Assembly (NCBI GenBank): GCA_030035585.1
Contig: CM057473.1
Location: 9,288,501 to 9,352,500, forward strand
Source of the DNA: Dugong dugon
Taxonomy: Eukaryota > Chordata > Mammalia > Sirenia > Dugongidae
Length of the DNA stretch: 64,000 nucleotides
Reading direction: 5' to 3'
The position numbers were made by a program, and so were the translations under genes. Positions within the stretch are counted from its first letter, which is position 1; every line of letters begins with the position of its first letter. This document shows positions 34,488-44,973 of the stretch, one piece after another. The notes under the pieces are model-generated. The model was not told where the DNA came from and did no database searches. It saw nothing but the letters and a program-made list of their open reading frames with translations.

Positions 34488-34724
34488 ACTTGATGCTGAA
34501 CAGATTTCAGTGCAATTTCCAGACTAAGATGAACTAGGAAGAAAGGTCTGGCAATCTACTTCCAGAAATCAGCCAATAAAAACTCTATGGATCACAACAG
34601 TCAGATCTGAAAATGATCATGGAAAGGGTGCAGGACCAGGCAGGGTTTGTTCCACTGCGTACAGGGTCACCGTTAGAAAGAGCCCGACAGCCTGACTGAA
34701 CTGCAGCTAAGGGCAACAACAAGG
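34488..34724 (+). mobile_element. tRNA-Gly-headed SINE, 3' part
   Basis: Continues the element begun at 34148: ccagactaagatgaactagg, aggtctggcaatctacttcc, aggaccaggcagggtttgtt, ending gcagctaagggcaacaacaa (RTE-like 3' end). Confidence 0.82.
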
Positions 34725-35094
34725 TGATGCCATGGGAAAAAAAAAAACAAAAACAAAAAAACACCAAGATTAAGAACTATGGAGTAAGGATAAGACACCC
34801 AGAATGTAAACACTCAGTTAAGGTCAGAAACATTCGCGAGCAGAGCGGGTTGGAAAACCCCAGTCAGGAATATTTGAGATCTGAATCAGAAGAGACTCCC
34901 CAGTCCAGGCTGACACATTAACACAGGAAGACATCCAGAGAGAAGGACTGAAGACTCAGTTTTCTGCCGGCTCTGGTGGTTTCTCTTCTACCATCTGGCT
35001 GTGATTTACAGATTCCTCCTGCTATATGCCCACAAAACAGTGTAAAACATAACCCACAAGACAACATGAGGCTTACATATTTCTTTATAGTTGG
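34725..35094. other. Unassigned sequence
   Basis: Starts with an A-rich tract (34737-34765); nothing else recognised. Confidence 0.4.
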
Positions 35095-35290
35095 ATCAGG
35101 ACTTATGTTTTCTAAATGCCTCCTCCTTCTTTATCTCACTGAATTCTCACGGCCACGGTGCCAGGCCAGGCTTAACGTTTGAATAGAATTCTAATATGAG
35201 CAGAAGCAGGCTCACAAGGATCCACAGATTGCCCTCATGTCCAAAGGCCTGTAAGTGGAACTAGAACCAGAATCCAGGCCTTTTGTTACT
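35095..35290 (-). mobile_element. Probable MIR SINE, diverged
   Basis: Reverse MIR traces: tctcactgaattctcacggc, ggcctgtaagtggaactaga, ccagaatccaggcctttt. Confidence 0.5.
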
Positions 35291-35482
35291 AATTTCCAAG
35301 AAAAATGTATGTTACTATTCTACATGTACATTAACAGAATCATAATAATTCTTAATGTTGTAAGTGTTAGATCTAAGGGTAAAAAGGGAGGAGCTGAGAA
35401 ATCGGAGGTCTGGACTCTGGAAAGAGAGGGCTGCTCCCGGGCACACACACCTGTGGATGAGGAAACCAAGCACCTGAAACCA

Positions 35483-35672
35483 GGGTTGCCAGACAGAGCA
35501 AATCAAAACACAGGATGCTCAGTTCAATTTGAATTTCAAACAAATAAAAATCATTTTAGTATAGGTAAGTCACGTGCAACAGTTCAGTCATTTTGATACT
35601 AAAAAAGTATTTGTTGAGTTTTCTGAAATTCAGATTGAACAGGGCATCCTGTATTTTATCTGGCAAGCCTCC
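35483..35672. mobile_element. Palindromic non-autonomous DNA transposon, second copy
   Basis: Same family as 32688-32876: left arm gttgccagacagagcaaatc, acacaggatgctcagttcaa; right arm gggcatcctgtattttatct, ggcaagcctcctg. The two copies are about 2.8 kb apart in the same layout. Confidence 0.7.
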
Positions 35673-36390
35673 TGAAATGCAGGGGAGAGCACGCCTATGG
35701 AGGGGTCTGGGTCAGGGCCTCTGGAAGCAGCTTGCATTTTAAATGCTCTCTGTTGCAGTAAAGTCTTATTGGCTTTTATGACAGACATCTACTCTAATTG
35801 TGAGAAATGGAAGGTTTGTATCTACAGTTCAGACCACATAGCACAGCACAAGGAGCAATGGCCATCTAAGATGCTGATTTCCAGAGGTGAGGAGCCAAGA
35901 GAGCAGAGAGATCTGTGGCACGGGGAAGCCCTCCCTGGAATTTCTGCAGACACACTGGGGGTGGAGGACCTAGTGAAAGAAGGGACTTCCCAGAACAAAG
36001 CAGAAAATGCGGCTGGGTTGTCGGTCTTTGAAGGTTAAAAGGATATGGAACTTTATGAGTGGATAATGCTTCCTTTGCACAGTAGTATAGAAGACTTCTT
36101 TCTCTGACACCATCGTGACGGTGCTTGTCAGGTCACCAATAAGCACCGTGACATCAGTAAGGGTGGAGCCAATGCGGGAAATTATTTATTTGCACTCAAG
36201 TTTATTGTCTGTTTTCCCACCAGTTCTTAAACTACTTTACATACTTCATACTAGTAAAACTATATACATATTTCACTTACTATCTTACTATCTTTTTTAC
36301 TATTACTATTTTGTTATCTTACTATTTCCAAGGTTCAGCTTCCTCTTCTGTAAAATGGGAAGAATCTAAAAAGGAATATCCAATGATTTG
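35673..36390. other. Unassigned sequence with a 113-codon frame
   Basis: The frame at 35697-36038 is the longest not explained by a repeat (starts MEGSGSGPLEAAC). It has no recognised domain, signal peptide or membrane segment, and no strong splice context. Length is within chance for 64 kb. 36331-36368 looks like a MIR scrap (cagcttcctcttctgtaaaa). Confidence 0.4.
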
Positions 36391-36548
36391 AACCAAAACC
36401 TGTTGCCGTCGAGTCGATTCCGACTCATAGTGACCTTATAGGACAGAGTAGAACTGCCCCATAGGGTTTTCAAGTAGCGCCTGGTGGATTCGAACTGCTG
36501 ACCTTTTGGTTAGCAGCCGTAGCTCTTAACCACTATGTCACCAGGAGG
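36391..36548 (-). mobile_element. AfroSINE
   Basis: Reverse short-core copy close to consensus: aaaacctgttgccgtcgagt tail, ggttagcagccgtagctctt head side. Confidence 0.93.
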
Positions 36549-36577
36549 TAATATTCCTGAGGCACTAGAATGGGGCC

Positions 36578-36751
36578 AAGGAGCTCGTGTGATGCAGTAG
36601 TTAAAGTGACCCTCCACAAAAGAAAGATGTGGCAGTCTGCTTCCATAAAGGTAACAGTCGTGGAAACCCTATGGGGCAGTTCTACTCCGTTCTATAGCGT
36701 TTCTTTGAGTTGGAGTTGACTGGACGGCAGGGGATTTGGTTTTAGGTTGGC
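36578..36751 (+). mobile_element. AfroSINE (long-core form), head deleted, 8-bp TSD
   Basis: Head ggagctcgtgtgatgcagtag, then a deletion joins directly to the core agatgtggcagtctgcttcc. Tail gactggacggcaggggattt. Flanked by atggggcc at 36570-36577 and 36752-36759. Confidence 0.9.
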
Positions 36752-36902
36752 ATGGGGCCCAGTAGGTGGAAGGCACTCGCTCTATTTTGTATCCTCTTCC
36801 TCCTTCTATTTCTGTCACTTATTTGGTCTGTAACTTTGATACAGTCACTTTTGCTTTCCAGCTCTTAGTATTAGCATCAATAACGGACGTAAATTATCTC
36901 TT

Positions 36903-36960
36903 GTTGTAGGCTGCCCCGGAGTTGGCCTCCGAATTATGGCAACTGCGTGCACAATGTCTT
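36903..36960 (-). mobile_element. RTE 3' end fragment
   Basis: tgttgtaggctgccccggag, then aattatggcaactgcgtgca, matching the RTE 3' terminus in reverse. Very short copy. Confidence 0.6.
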
Positions 36961-38714
36961 CGCTGGCTTCAAATTCAAGTATTCTATGGCTGAAGCAAAA
37001 GGAACCTTTAGAAGACAATGTACTGTACAGTAAAACCAATGGCATAAAGTAAAATTCCACCAAGAATTAGATGTTTCCCCAGAAATGCGGGATGATTGCA
37101 GAAAAATTCTATCACTATGCGAGGTTTGCCAATTCGCACTGAAACAAGTATTAGAACAGAAGCACGTGGAAAATTTGGGTTAGAGACACAAAGAAAAAGA
37201 TACATGCTCCAAAAAACACCAATTAATTATTTTGGTTTTTTTACACATCTCTCTTATATAAACAAAAGAAATAGTCCCTTAATTACCTAACTTTGGTTGG
37301 AGACTTAAAGACATTTTAGTGAAAATAGTGTGTAAGGGGGAAAATTGTTACATTACAGATGTCATAGCTATGAGCTCTAGAAACAGAAAACAGAACTCAG
37401 AAAAACAAGATGCTTTATTTAATACATTAAAAATCAAAACCACATCAAAAGGTACACTAAATTCCAATAAAATATCTAAAAATACAGCTAAGTAGTTCAA
37501 AACTCTGAAAATTATAGGGTATAAAATGTAAAAAAAAAAGTAGTTTTAATATTTCGTCTACATACTATTATGTAAAAATGATTAATAAAAATAAATGATA
37601 ACAATAAATTAACAAGTAATAACTGACTACAATTTGAAATACGTACAGTATGTCAAAAGTGAATTATGTTTCAATCTTTGAATGTATCTTTCATTTTGGT
37701 ACTAATTTAGTTATTGAGAAATTTACATATCCGTTCTAGACTTTGATTCTGCCATTTTTGTAGTTAGACTAATTTATTTAAAGCTGTTTAAAATGGAAAG
37801 TTGCTATATAATTTCAGAAGCCAGGCAATAGCATCATAAAACTACTGTATGCTTCTTTTCATATGATTTTCAATGTGTTTTTCAACATCCACTTCAGAGG
37901 TCATTAAAATAAATGAATCCTGAGCAGTTTATTCCCAGTGCAGTGCTTAATAGCTTCACTCAGAATTTTCCAAATCAAAACACTGAGCACCTCATATGCT
38001 GTAAAATTGTTAATTATTTGAAATGGCATGCATCTGATTGCTTGTTTATATTGATTCCTTTTATGATATATTGCTTTTCATTATGTTAAAGGACGTAAAT
38101 TTATAGAAATATGAAATCATTTGTTAAGAATAATAATTTTGCAAATATATACAATTATAAAACTAAACTAAAATCCAAATTCTATGTATTATTGGATTTT
38201 GGAATTTAGCAGTAATACTTTCAAGCTAAAAATTGTTGGTAATCATTAAAGCTTTTGAAGGGGGTATACAGAAATGTTGAATAAGCTTATCATAAATCTT
38301 GTAGCACTACCGTTTTCAAGGTGCACATTAAGTTTCAAAATTTATTTTCATTTTTGAGAGCTGCAAAACATTTAGGCCTATCACAAAAGTTATCTAAATT
38401 TTTGAATCTTTGTATTTGAATTTGATTCCTATTTGGGAATGATTGCCAGATTTAAGAAAAACACATTGTGCCAACTTTGAAAGTATGTGATGATGTATTT
38501 GTATTTATCTTCTTTGTTTTTATGCATTGATGAAATGCAAACGTTAAGATGTTTATTATGTTGTCTTTAATTGTATTGCCTTTATTTTTTATTTTGCAAT
38601 GCATGCAAAGTTTATAAATGTCAAAATAACCATTTAATTCACTTAGGCTCTTTCACAACCTTTCTTTTTAATGGTGATAGTATTTTTTACTTATTGTGGA
38701 AAATCACATAGAAC
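36961..38714. other. Unassigned AT-rich sequence
   Basis: About 1.75 kb. 36980-37150 may be an old DNA-transposon remnant (tactgtacagtaaaaccaa, tcactatgcgaggtttgcc). The rest has no recognised feature. Confidence 0.4.
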
Positions 38715-38892
38715 ATCAATGCCTAGAAAGCACATTGCTGACCACTCTATGTGCCAGGTACAGTAGTCAATCTTCAGTCTCACTGTGCCAGGCCCTTATG
38801 CAATATGCTTTGCATACAATGCCTCTAATCTTCACAACACTGTAAGCTAAATAGCACTACCCTAGTTTCATAGATTAGGAAAATGATTTCTA
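38715..38892 (-). mobile_element. MIR SINE
   Basis: Reverse MIR: cactgtgccaggcccttatg, atcttcacaacactgtaagc, tcatagattaggaaaatgat. Confidence 0.65.
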
Positions 38893-38900
38893 ACAAAAAT

Positions 38901-38998
38901 CAGTGTCGTCACTAGGGTTGTTGTCACCCAGTGCAGTAACTCATGGTCACCCTCCTAGTGATGGCACTGGCGCCCATGCACAGTAAAGGTAGACCAAG
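38901..38998. repeat. Duplicated unit A, part 1, with TIR-like ends
   Basis: cagtgtcgtcactaggg (38901-38917) is mirrored by ccctcctagtgatggcactg (38950-38969), giving a short inverted-repeat module. Downstream sequence (gcacagtaaaggtagaccaag) is shared with unit B at 40251. Interrupted by an LTR and resumes at 39564. Confidence 0.55.
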
Positions 38999-39563
38999 TG
39001 TCCTAGTCGTCTACTGCTGCTATAACAGAAATACCACAAGTGAATGGCTTTAACAAACAGAAGTTTATTCTCTCACAGTCCAGGAAGTTACAAATCCAAA
39101 TTCAGGGCATCAGCTCCAGGGGAAGGCTTTCTCTCTTTGTTGGCTCTGGAGTAAGGTCCTTGTCATCAATCTTCCCCTGGACTAGGAGTTTCTCTGTGTA
39201 GGAACTCTGGGTCCAAAGGACGAGCTCTGCTCCGGGTGCTGCTTTCTTGGTGGTATGAGGTCCCCCATGTCTCTCTGCTCGCTTGTCTCTTTTATCTCTT
39301 GTAAGATAAAAGGTGGTGCAGGCCACACCCCAGGGAAACTCCCTTTACATTGGATCAAGGATGTAACCTGAGTAAGGGTGTTACATCCCACCCTAATCCT
39401 CTTTAACATAACCTAATCTTGTTTCATTAACCACAGAGAGCTATTAGGATTTACAATACGTAGGAAAATTACATCAGTCACAAAATGGAGGACAATAATA
39501 CCAGGAATCGTGGCCTAACCGAGTTGACATACATTTTGGGGAAACATAATTCAATCCATGACG
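38999..39563 (-). mobile_element. Solo LTR, afrotherian MaLR-like family, TSD ccaag/ctaag
   Basis: Reverse complete LTR: left edge tgtcctagtcgtctactgct, right edge ataattcaatccatgac. Flanked by ccaag (38994-38998) and ctaag (39564-39568), a 5-bp duplication with one change. Splits duplicated unit A, whose intact counterpart at 40251-40470 shows the empty site. Confidence 0.9.
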
Positions 39564-39740
39564 CTAAGATTAAAAACAAAATTTTTCTGACTAGAATGTT
39601 TTAAACTCCACCTTCACCTGCACTCAACTGACTCCCTCAACTTTATCTTCTTAACTATGAAAAGACGTCTTATCTTTATTAACAAAAATGATAATATTGG
39701 GGAAAATGTGCCTAGTTAAACTCTATTTCCATATGTAAAT
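39564..39740. repeat. Duplicated unit A, part 2
   Basis: ttttctgacta.aatg, cactcaac.gactccct and gaaaagacgtcttatcttta blocks align with 40278-40450, continuing unit A after the LTR. Confidence 0.65.
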
Positions 39741-40250
39741 GTTAGTAATTGTTTTGTACTAATGTTACTTATAAATCGTAATTCCCATATATCACTCCTT
39801 CTTTTTCTTTAATTACTACTTGAGTCTCAAAAAAGTTATTGATATAGGGTCGTAAATACTAATTATCACAATACTGTAGCTAAAACACCAGAAAATTTGA
39901 ATAAATCAGCAACTTTAAAAACACTGGCAGCAGTAAAAAGAACACGTGCAGATGGAACCATGTGATTTGAAGCATCGCTGTAACTGGGTAATAATGACAG
40001 CTTTGACCATAGCATATCAGAAGGTTCAAAAAGTAAATTCGCATAGAGTTCCAGTCATGTAGATACATTGATACATGTAAGCTGTGCTTACCAAAAAATG
40101 TTTTTGTTGTTTAACTACGGGGATATTTTTATAAATGATAATTTCTGCTGAAATACGGCACAAAATGTTTATAGGCAGTCATTTTGGTGTTGCCCCCTTT
40201 GACCGTGTCACCTGGTATGGTCTGTACCCCCGGGACCCTCCTAGTGACCC
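39741..40250. other. Unassigned sequence between duplicated units
   Basis: AT-rich, nothing recognised until the cacctggtatggtctgtacc and ccctcctagtgaccccactg words that begin unit B. Confidence 0.4.
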
Positions 40251-40470
40251 CACTGGGGCCAATGTACAGTACTTAGATTAGAAACCAAGATTTTCTGACT
40301 ATAATGCTTGAAACACCAGTTTTCGTCCGCACTCAACGGACTCCCTAAATTTTGCGTTCTTAACTGTGAAAAGACATCTTATCTTTATTAATAAAAATGT
40401 TAATATTGGGGAAAATATGTCCAGTTAAACTATATTTCCATAGGTAAAAATGTAAAATCTAAATCTACGA
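40251..40470. repeat. Duplicated unit B
   Basis: Uninterrupted counterpart of unit A, about 80% similar by eye: ctcctagtgaccccactg, aatgtacagta, gattttctgactataatg, gaaaagacatcttatcttta, aatattggggaaaatatgtc. Confidence 0.65.
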
Positions 40471-41207
40471 CGTATATTTATTTGAAAGAAACATATGTCT
40501 TTGTATTTACTCCAAATAAGTCTCTAAGAGATAATAATAAAAAATTAAACTTATATTAGGTATTAACATTTTTCATTCATAAATTAAGAAAAATAACAAA
40601 TGGATAAAATTTGAATGGGTGTTTCCTGTCATTCATTTTGTTAGCTGTGTATTGATGACCATTATTATGAAATTTTTCATCAACCTGAGAGTCTTTTAGG
40701 AACTACAGACTTTATGATTTGAAATTTTGAAATTACATAACTTTTCAAATTATTTGACCATGTCTTATTCCATATTGAATTGTAAAACATTAACTTTGTG
40801 CAAAAAAAAGCAACCTTCAAGTATATCACATTTGCTGAGATTAATCCAAAACTGTTTTTATATATTACTTCATCATAAATCTTTTACCATACAAAATATG
40901 ATTATTGAGATTCCTCAAACATAGTTAATTCTTAGAAATTTAAATTAATGGTCAATTCTCATTTTTTTTTTAAATTCTCTTACAATAAAATTAAGGAAAA
41001 ATTACTTAAGGACAACACATGGAATCACTTAGATATTTTTAAATTTATTTACTCATTCATGATTTTGACCATGATAGAATAGCTTGTAATAGAGGAATCT
41101 TCTACTACAACTTCTGATAAAATTACACATATAACGCATTAGACAGCTGCTGAGGTAACCAGGACTTGAGGAGTTCAGATCCTTGAGAAATGGAAATTTA
41201 GATAAGT
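40471..41207. other. Unassigned AT-rich sequence
   Basis: Nothing recognised. Confidence 0.45.
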
Positions 41208-41220
41208 AAGCCAACATTTG

Positions 41221-41424
41221 GAGTCTCTGGTGGTGCGAACAAATAGCAAGCTCAACTGCTAACTGATAGGTTGGAGATTTGAGTCCACCCAGAGTTGCCT
41301 CTGAAGGAAAGCATGGTGATCTATTTCTATTCCAGCCGTCGAAAACCCTGGAATGCAGTCTTATTCTGATAACCATGGGGTTGCCATGAATGGGAGTCAA
41401 CTCGAGGGCAACTGGGTTTTTGGC
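41221..41424 (+). mobile_element. AfroSINE (RTE-5'UTR-core form) with 13-bp TSD
   Basis: Head gagtctctggtggtgcgaac, core ctctgaaggaaagcatggtg, tail gagtcaactcgagggcaact. Flanked by aagccaacatttg (41208-41220) and aagctaacatttg (41425-41437). Confidence 0.92.
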
Positions 41425-41450
41425 AAGCTAACATTTGATTTTTCTACATT

Positions 41451-42091
41451 CTGGGTTTCTTGAACCAACTTGTCTTCCTCTTGCACAATTATTCAATGCT
41501 GTGTATCCTCTTTGATTTTTCTTTCTTCTTCATTTAAACTCTATCTGTATGTGGTCTCATTCTCTTACATAAATTTGACTATCACATATTTGCCAACAAA
41601 TCTATAATGTATATCTATCGGCCGTCATTATTTTCTTTGCTCTGGGTCTATATGTCAAAATGCCTACTTGCCACCCCTACATGTATACCTAACAGATACC
41701 CCAAACTTGATATGTCCAAATCTAGGCTTGTGATCTCTTCCCGAGGCAAGATACCTCTCCAAATCTTATGGTAACGCATCTTGTTGATTTCAGAACTCTT
41801 TCTCTCTATCTCGGAATAACTCTCATTTGGCTCCAGTAAAACTCTTTCCATAGTTAATAGTGTTAAATTCCTCTATTTATAATATAGCTTCGGTAGTGTT
41901 AAAAATGCAACATCTATTCCTTGCAAAAACAAAAGAATCTAGTTGACTCGATGATGAACTTCCTAGCACTGTTGTTGTTGTGTGCTGTTGATTCTAACTC
42001 ATAGTGACCCTATAGGACAGAGTAGAACTGCCCCATAGGGTTTCCAAGGACAGGCTGGTGGATTCAAACTGCTGACCTTTTGGTTAGCAGC
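41451..42091. repeat. Left arm of ~640-bp inverted repeat
   Basis: Almost base-for-base reverse complement of 45549-46190; I count about half a dozen differences. The 67-codon frame at 41648-41851 (minus) has exactly the same translation as 45789-45992 (plus), a by-product of identity rather than evidence for a gene. The arm ends inside an AfroSINE. Confidence 0.97.
41978..42091 (-). mobile_element. AfroSINE, cut at the duplication breakpoint
   Basis: Reverse copy from ttgttgttgtgtgctgttga to ggttagcagc, where unrelated sequence begins (42092). The head is missing because the duplication breakpoint lies within the SINE, as the intact version at 45518 shows. Confidence 0.9.
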
Positions 42092-42734
42092 CAATTATAT
42101 TCTTATAGTTGTTCTTGTTTGTTGTTTCCTGCACACCCAATGCTGCTTTTCTTCCCTCAGGACTTTGGTGATTTTTTTTTCGCCATAAGAAGGAAGGCTG
42201 AGAAACCAACCAAGTGCCAATCCTAAGACTGAAAGTTTAGGTAGTATCATAGGTTTGGGAAGACAATACTGGAGTTTGGAACTTTCAAAGCAGCTAGGAC
42301 ATGATATGCCTAGATTATACAGGGACAAAAGGACAGGGAGAAGTGCCTGTGACAGTTAGAGGTTTGTCATTTTGAGATATTTATCAGATTGTTAAATTTC
42401 ATGGAAAAAAGTTAAGAAGCTAAGCTGAAAACCACTGATAAGCAGGGTGAAATTTTGGTAGACTTATGGTACTAAGAAGCCAAAATTGAAGTTCAGATCC
42501 GATCAAGGAAGAAGAGTTTTAATAAACACTCCAGACTCTTAGTTCAAATCTCTGGAGATCTTAATATTTAGAGCAGGGTTGAAGCATGTTTTGACTCAAT
42601 TCAGCCCCTAATTGTATGTATAAGATCTGCACCCATCAGGCTGTCTGCCAGAATTTAGGATCAACCTTCTGCAGAAGAAAATAGCATTACCCAGGGACTC
42701 CATGATTTTGTTTAATACACATCTTTATTCTATT
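42092..42734. other. Unassigned sequence inside the inverted-repeat spacer
   Basis: No gene or repeat recognised; acccagggactcc near 42690 could be a trace of a SINE head. Confidence 0.4.
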
Positions 42735-42749
42735 AAAATTACCAAGCAA

Positions 42750-43035
42750 TAAATGAGAAACTATTTTGTTCTGTAAGCCTTCATCTTAAGTGAGAATAAC
42801 AGCACAATTGGAAGAGCGTAGTCAGTGTCACTGAACTGTGCATGTAGAAATTTTTGAAACGGTATATATTTGGCTATGTGTATTTTCGCCAAAAAAAAGG
42901 TTGAGAAGTTAGAGGGTTGATATGTCGTGGGGTTGTTAACCAATGTCATAAAACAACATGTGTACTACTGTTTCATGAGAAACTCTTTGTTCTGTAAGCC
43001 TTCACCTGAAGTACAATAAAAAGAAAAAAGAAAAG
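42750..43035 (+). mobile_element. L1 3' end with 15-bp TSD
   Basis: 5'-truncated L1-type 3' UTR with landmarks aatgtcactgaactgtgcat-like and atttggctatgtgtattttc, ending in an A-rich tail with AATAAA. Flanked by the perfect repeat aaaattaccaagcaa at 42735-42749 and 43036-43050. The block gagaaact..ttgttctgtaagccttca appears at both start and end, so the 3' end carries an internal duplication. Confidence 0.85.
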
Positions 43036-43050
43036 AAAATTACCAAGCAA

Positions 43051-43900
43051 ACCAAAAAAGAGAAATATGATTGGAAATAATACAGACAACAGAGATGGAA
43101 GACCTAGTTACTGGAAAAATAAAATATGAACTTCACTTAATGATGGTAAGAATAATATGGACTAAATAACTGTGAAAATAATACAGACAAGAAAATTTAG
43201 GGAAAAGATGGACAAAATAAATGAAAGGATGAATGATTTTGACCAAAATTTGAAATCAATGAAAAAAGATTCAAGTGGACATCCTAGAACTAGACTAAAA
43301 ATAATTATCTGAAATTAAAAAGTCAATGAATAGCTTTAAAAGAAGACTGGATACAGCAGAATATAGGAGTTTTGAACTGAAAGACATGTCAAAACAAAAA
43401 TAGTTAAAAAGCAGAACATGCAGGAAAAAAAAATTATCTGAAATTAAAAGTCAATGAATAGTTTTAAAAGAAGACTGGATACAGCAGAATATAGGAGTTT
43501 TGAACTGAAAGACATGTCAAAACCAAAATAGTTAAAAAGCAGAACCTGCAGGGCAAAAAAACATGCAGAGAAAAAAGATTGGGAAGAAATGAAATAGAAC
43601 ACAGCATAAAATATATGTGGGATATGCTTGAAATATTTAACATACATATAATTGGAGTGTCAGAATTAGAAATGACAGAGAATGAGGCAAAAGTAATATT
43701 CAAAGAAATAACATCTAATTTCTTTCTAAATTTTAAGAATCCAGTGAACTTGAAGCAAAGAAAACAAAAAGAGGAAAATGGAGGAGAAAGGAACATAAAT
43801 AAAAAATAAGGAAAAAAAGCACATTATCTTCAAAGAGTAACAATACAACAGGCAGCTGATTGCTCGACAGTAACGTTGAACACCATTGATAAGGATGAAT
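43051..43900 (+). pseudogene. L1/HAL1 ORF1 remnant
   Basis: Word order is that of an L1-type ORF1 gene: gaaattaaaaagtcaatgaa, ttaaaagaagactggatac, agcagaatataggag, gaactgaaagacatgtc (coiled-coil region), catacatataattggagtgt, ttcaaagaaataacatctaa, then cacattatcttcaaagagta (RNA-binding region). ORF1 proteins bind the element's RNA. This copy is full of stops and carries a 129-base tandem duplication (43303-43560). It could be L1 or the ORF1-only HAL1 relative. Confidence 0.75.
43303..43560. repeat. 129-bp tandem duplication
   Basis: Two units with period 129 starting aattatctgaaattaaaa at 43303 and 43432. They differ at only a handful of bases (for example tagctttaaa / tagttttaaa). Confidence 0.95.
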
Positions 43901-43904
43901 CTAA

Positions 43905-44120
43905 GGATGAATTTTGAATCTACAGACTAGACCTGAGTTTAAATCCCACTCTGAAAGTATCACTGTAATTTGGAGAAGATTAATTTTCCTCTCTGAGCAT
44001 AAGTTTCTTTATTTCATCAGATCCAATTACTGTACTAATTACATAGCAAATTTATGATAGCACCTATCAAAATGTCTGGCACACCAAAGACATTCAAGAA
44101 ATGTTCATACTTTTCCCGCT
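43905..44120 (+). mobile_element. MIR SINE
   Basis: Forward MIR: gagtttaaatcccactctga, attttcctctctgagcataa, gtctggcacaccaaagacat. Confidence 0.8.
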
Positions 44121-44157
44121 ATACATAGCAGGAAAATGAACAATTTCTATAAATTCC

Positions 44158-44525
44158 TGTTATGGATCAAATTGTGTCCCCTAAAAGATATGCTGAAGTC
44201 TTAACCCCTCTACCTGTGAATGTGACCCTGTTTGGGAATATTTTTCTTTTTTCATTTTTTGTTAATGAGATCATACCAGAGTAGGGTGGGTTCTAAACCT
44301 AATTTCTTCTGAGTGATCTCTTATAAAAAGAGAAAACAGGCCTGGAAAGGCACACACACAGAGGCAAGACAGATGCTACGTGAAGATGGAGGCAGATGTA
44401 TCTACAAGCCCAGAACTGCCGACAACTGTAGAAGCTGAAAGAGACTAAGAAGGACCTTCCCCTAGAACCAACACCGTGAATTCAGACTTCTAACTTCATA
44501 ATTTATATGAATTAATTATTTAGTC
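44158..44525 (+). mobile_element. MaLR-type LTR, 3' truncated
   Basis: Starts tgttatggatcaaattgtgt and carries MLT1-like landmarks: gatgctgaag-type 5' part, ataccagagtagggtgggtt, gaagatggaggcagatgtat and acaccgtgaattcagacttc. Lacks the CA end. Distinct from the five-copy LTR family. Confidence 0.75.
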
Positions 44526-44962
44526 TGGATTAAAAATGAAAAACTGATAAATGGGTTTAACAGACACGCTGAGTACAGTTACATAAATTCTGAAGGTACA
44601 CTCAGTACTTTTAATGGGAGGGAAGGATTTTAGCCAAGTTGTTCTTTAAGCATAATGGACAGTTTAACGCTTCACTACATCTTTTCCATCTGTTAACTGC
44701 ATGTTATTTTAGAGTCTTTCCTTTATCTAAAATGCTTTATCCAAACCGTTCAAGTACACTGTGCTGCTTAAGAGAGAATGATGTCTCAAGTCACCCACTT
44801 TTTCAAAAACCTTTACGCAGTTTGCTGTCCAAAAAAGGAAAACTTCTGTAAAGTTAGATACAAATAGTCTAGTCTCGAACTGAATCTTTTTCCTTAAATT
44901 TTAAGCATAAAATAAATAGGCAAAAATTAAGAAGAGCACTGTTTTACAAATACATAACACCT
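44526..44962. other. Unassigned sequence
   Basis: A 70-codon frame at 44639-44851 has no domain. Nothing recognised. Confidence 0.45.
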
Positions 44963-44973
44963 AGATAATAACA

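Noticed and set aside
35255..35596. 113-codon frame overlapping a palindromic element
   Set aside because: It runs into the DNA-transposon-like repeat at 35483 and has no recognisable domain.
35697..36038. 113-codon open frame as a host gene
   Set aside because: No domain, no signal or membrane segment and no supporting exon structure; the length is expected by chance in 64 kb of six frames.
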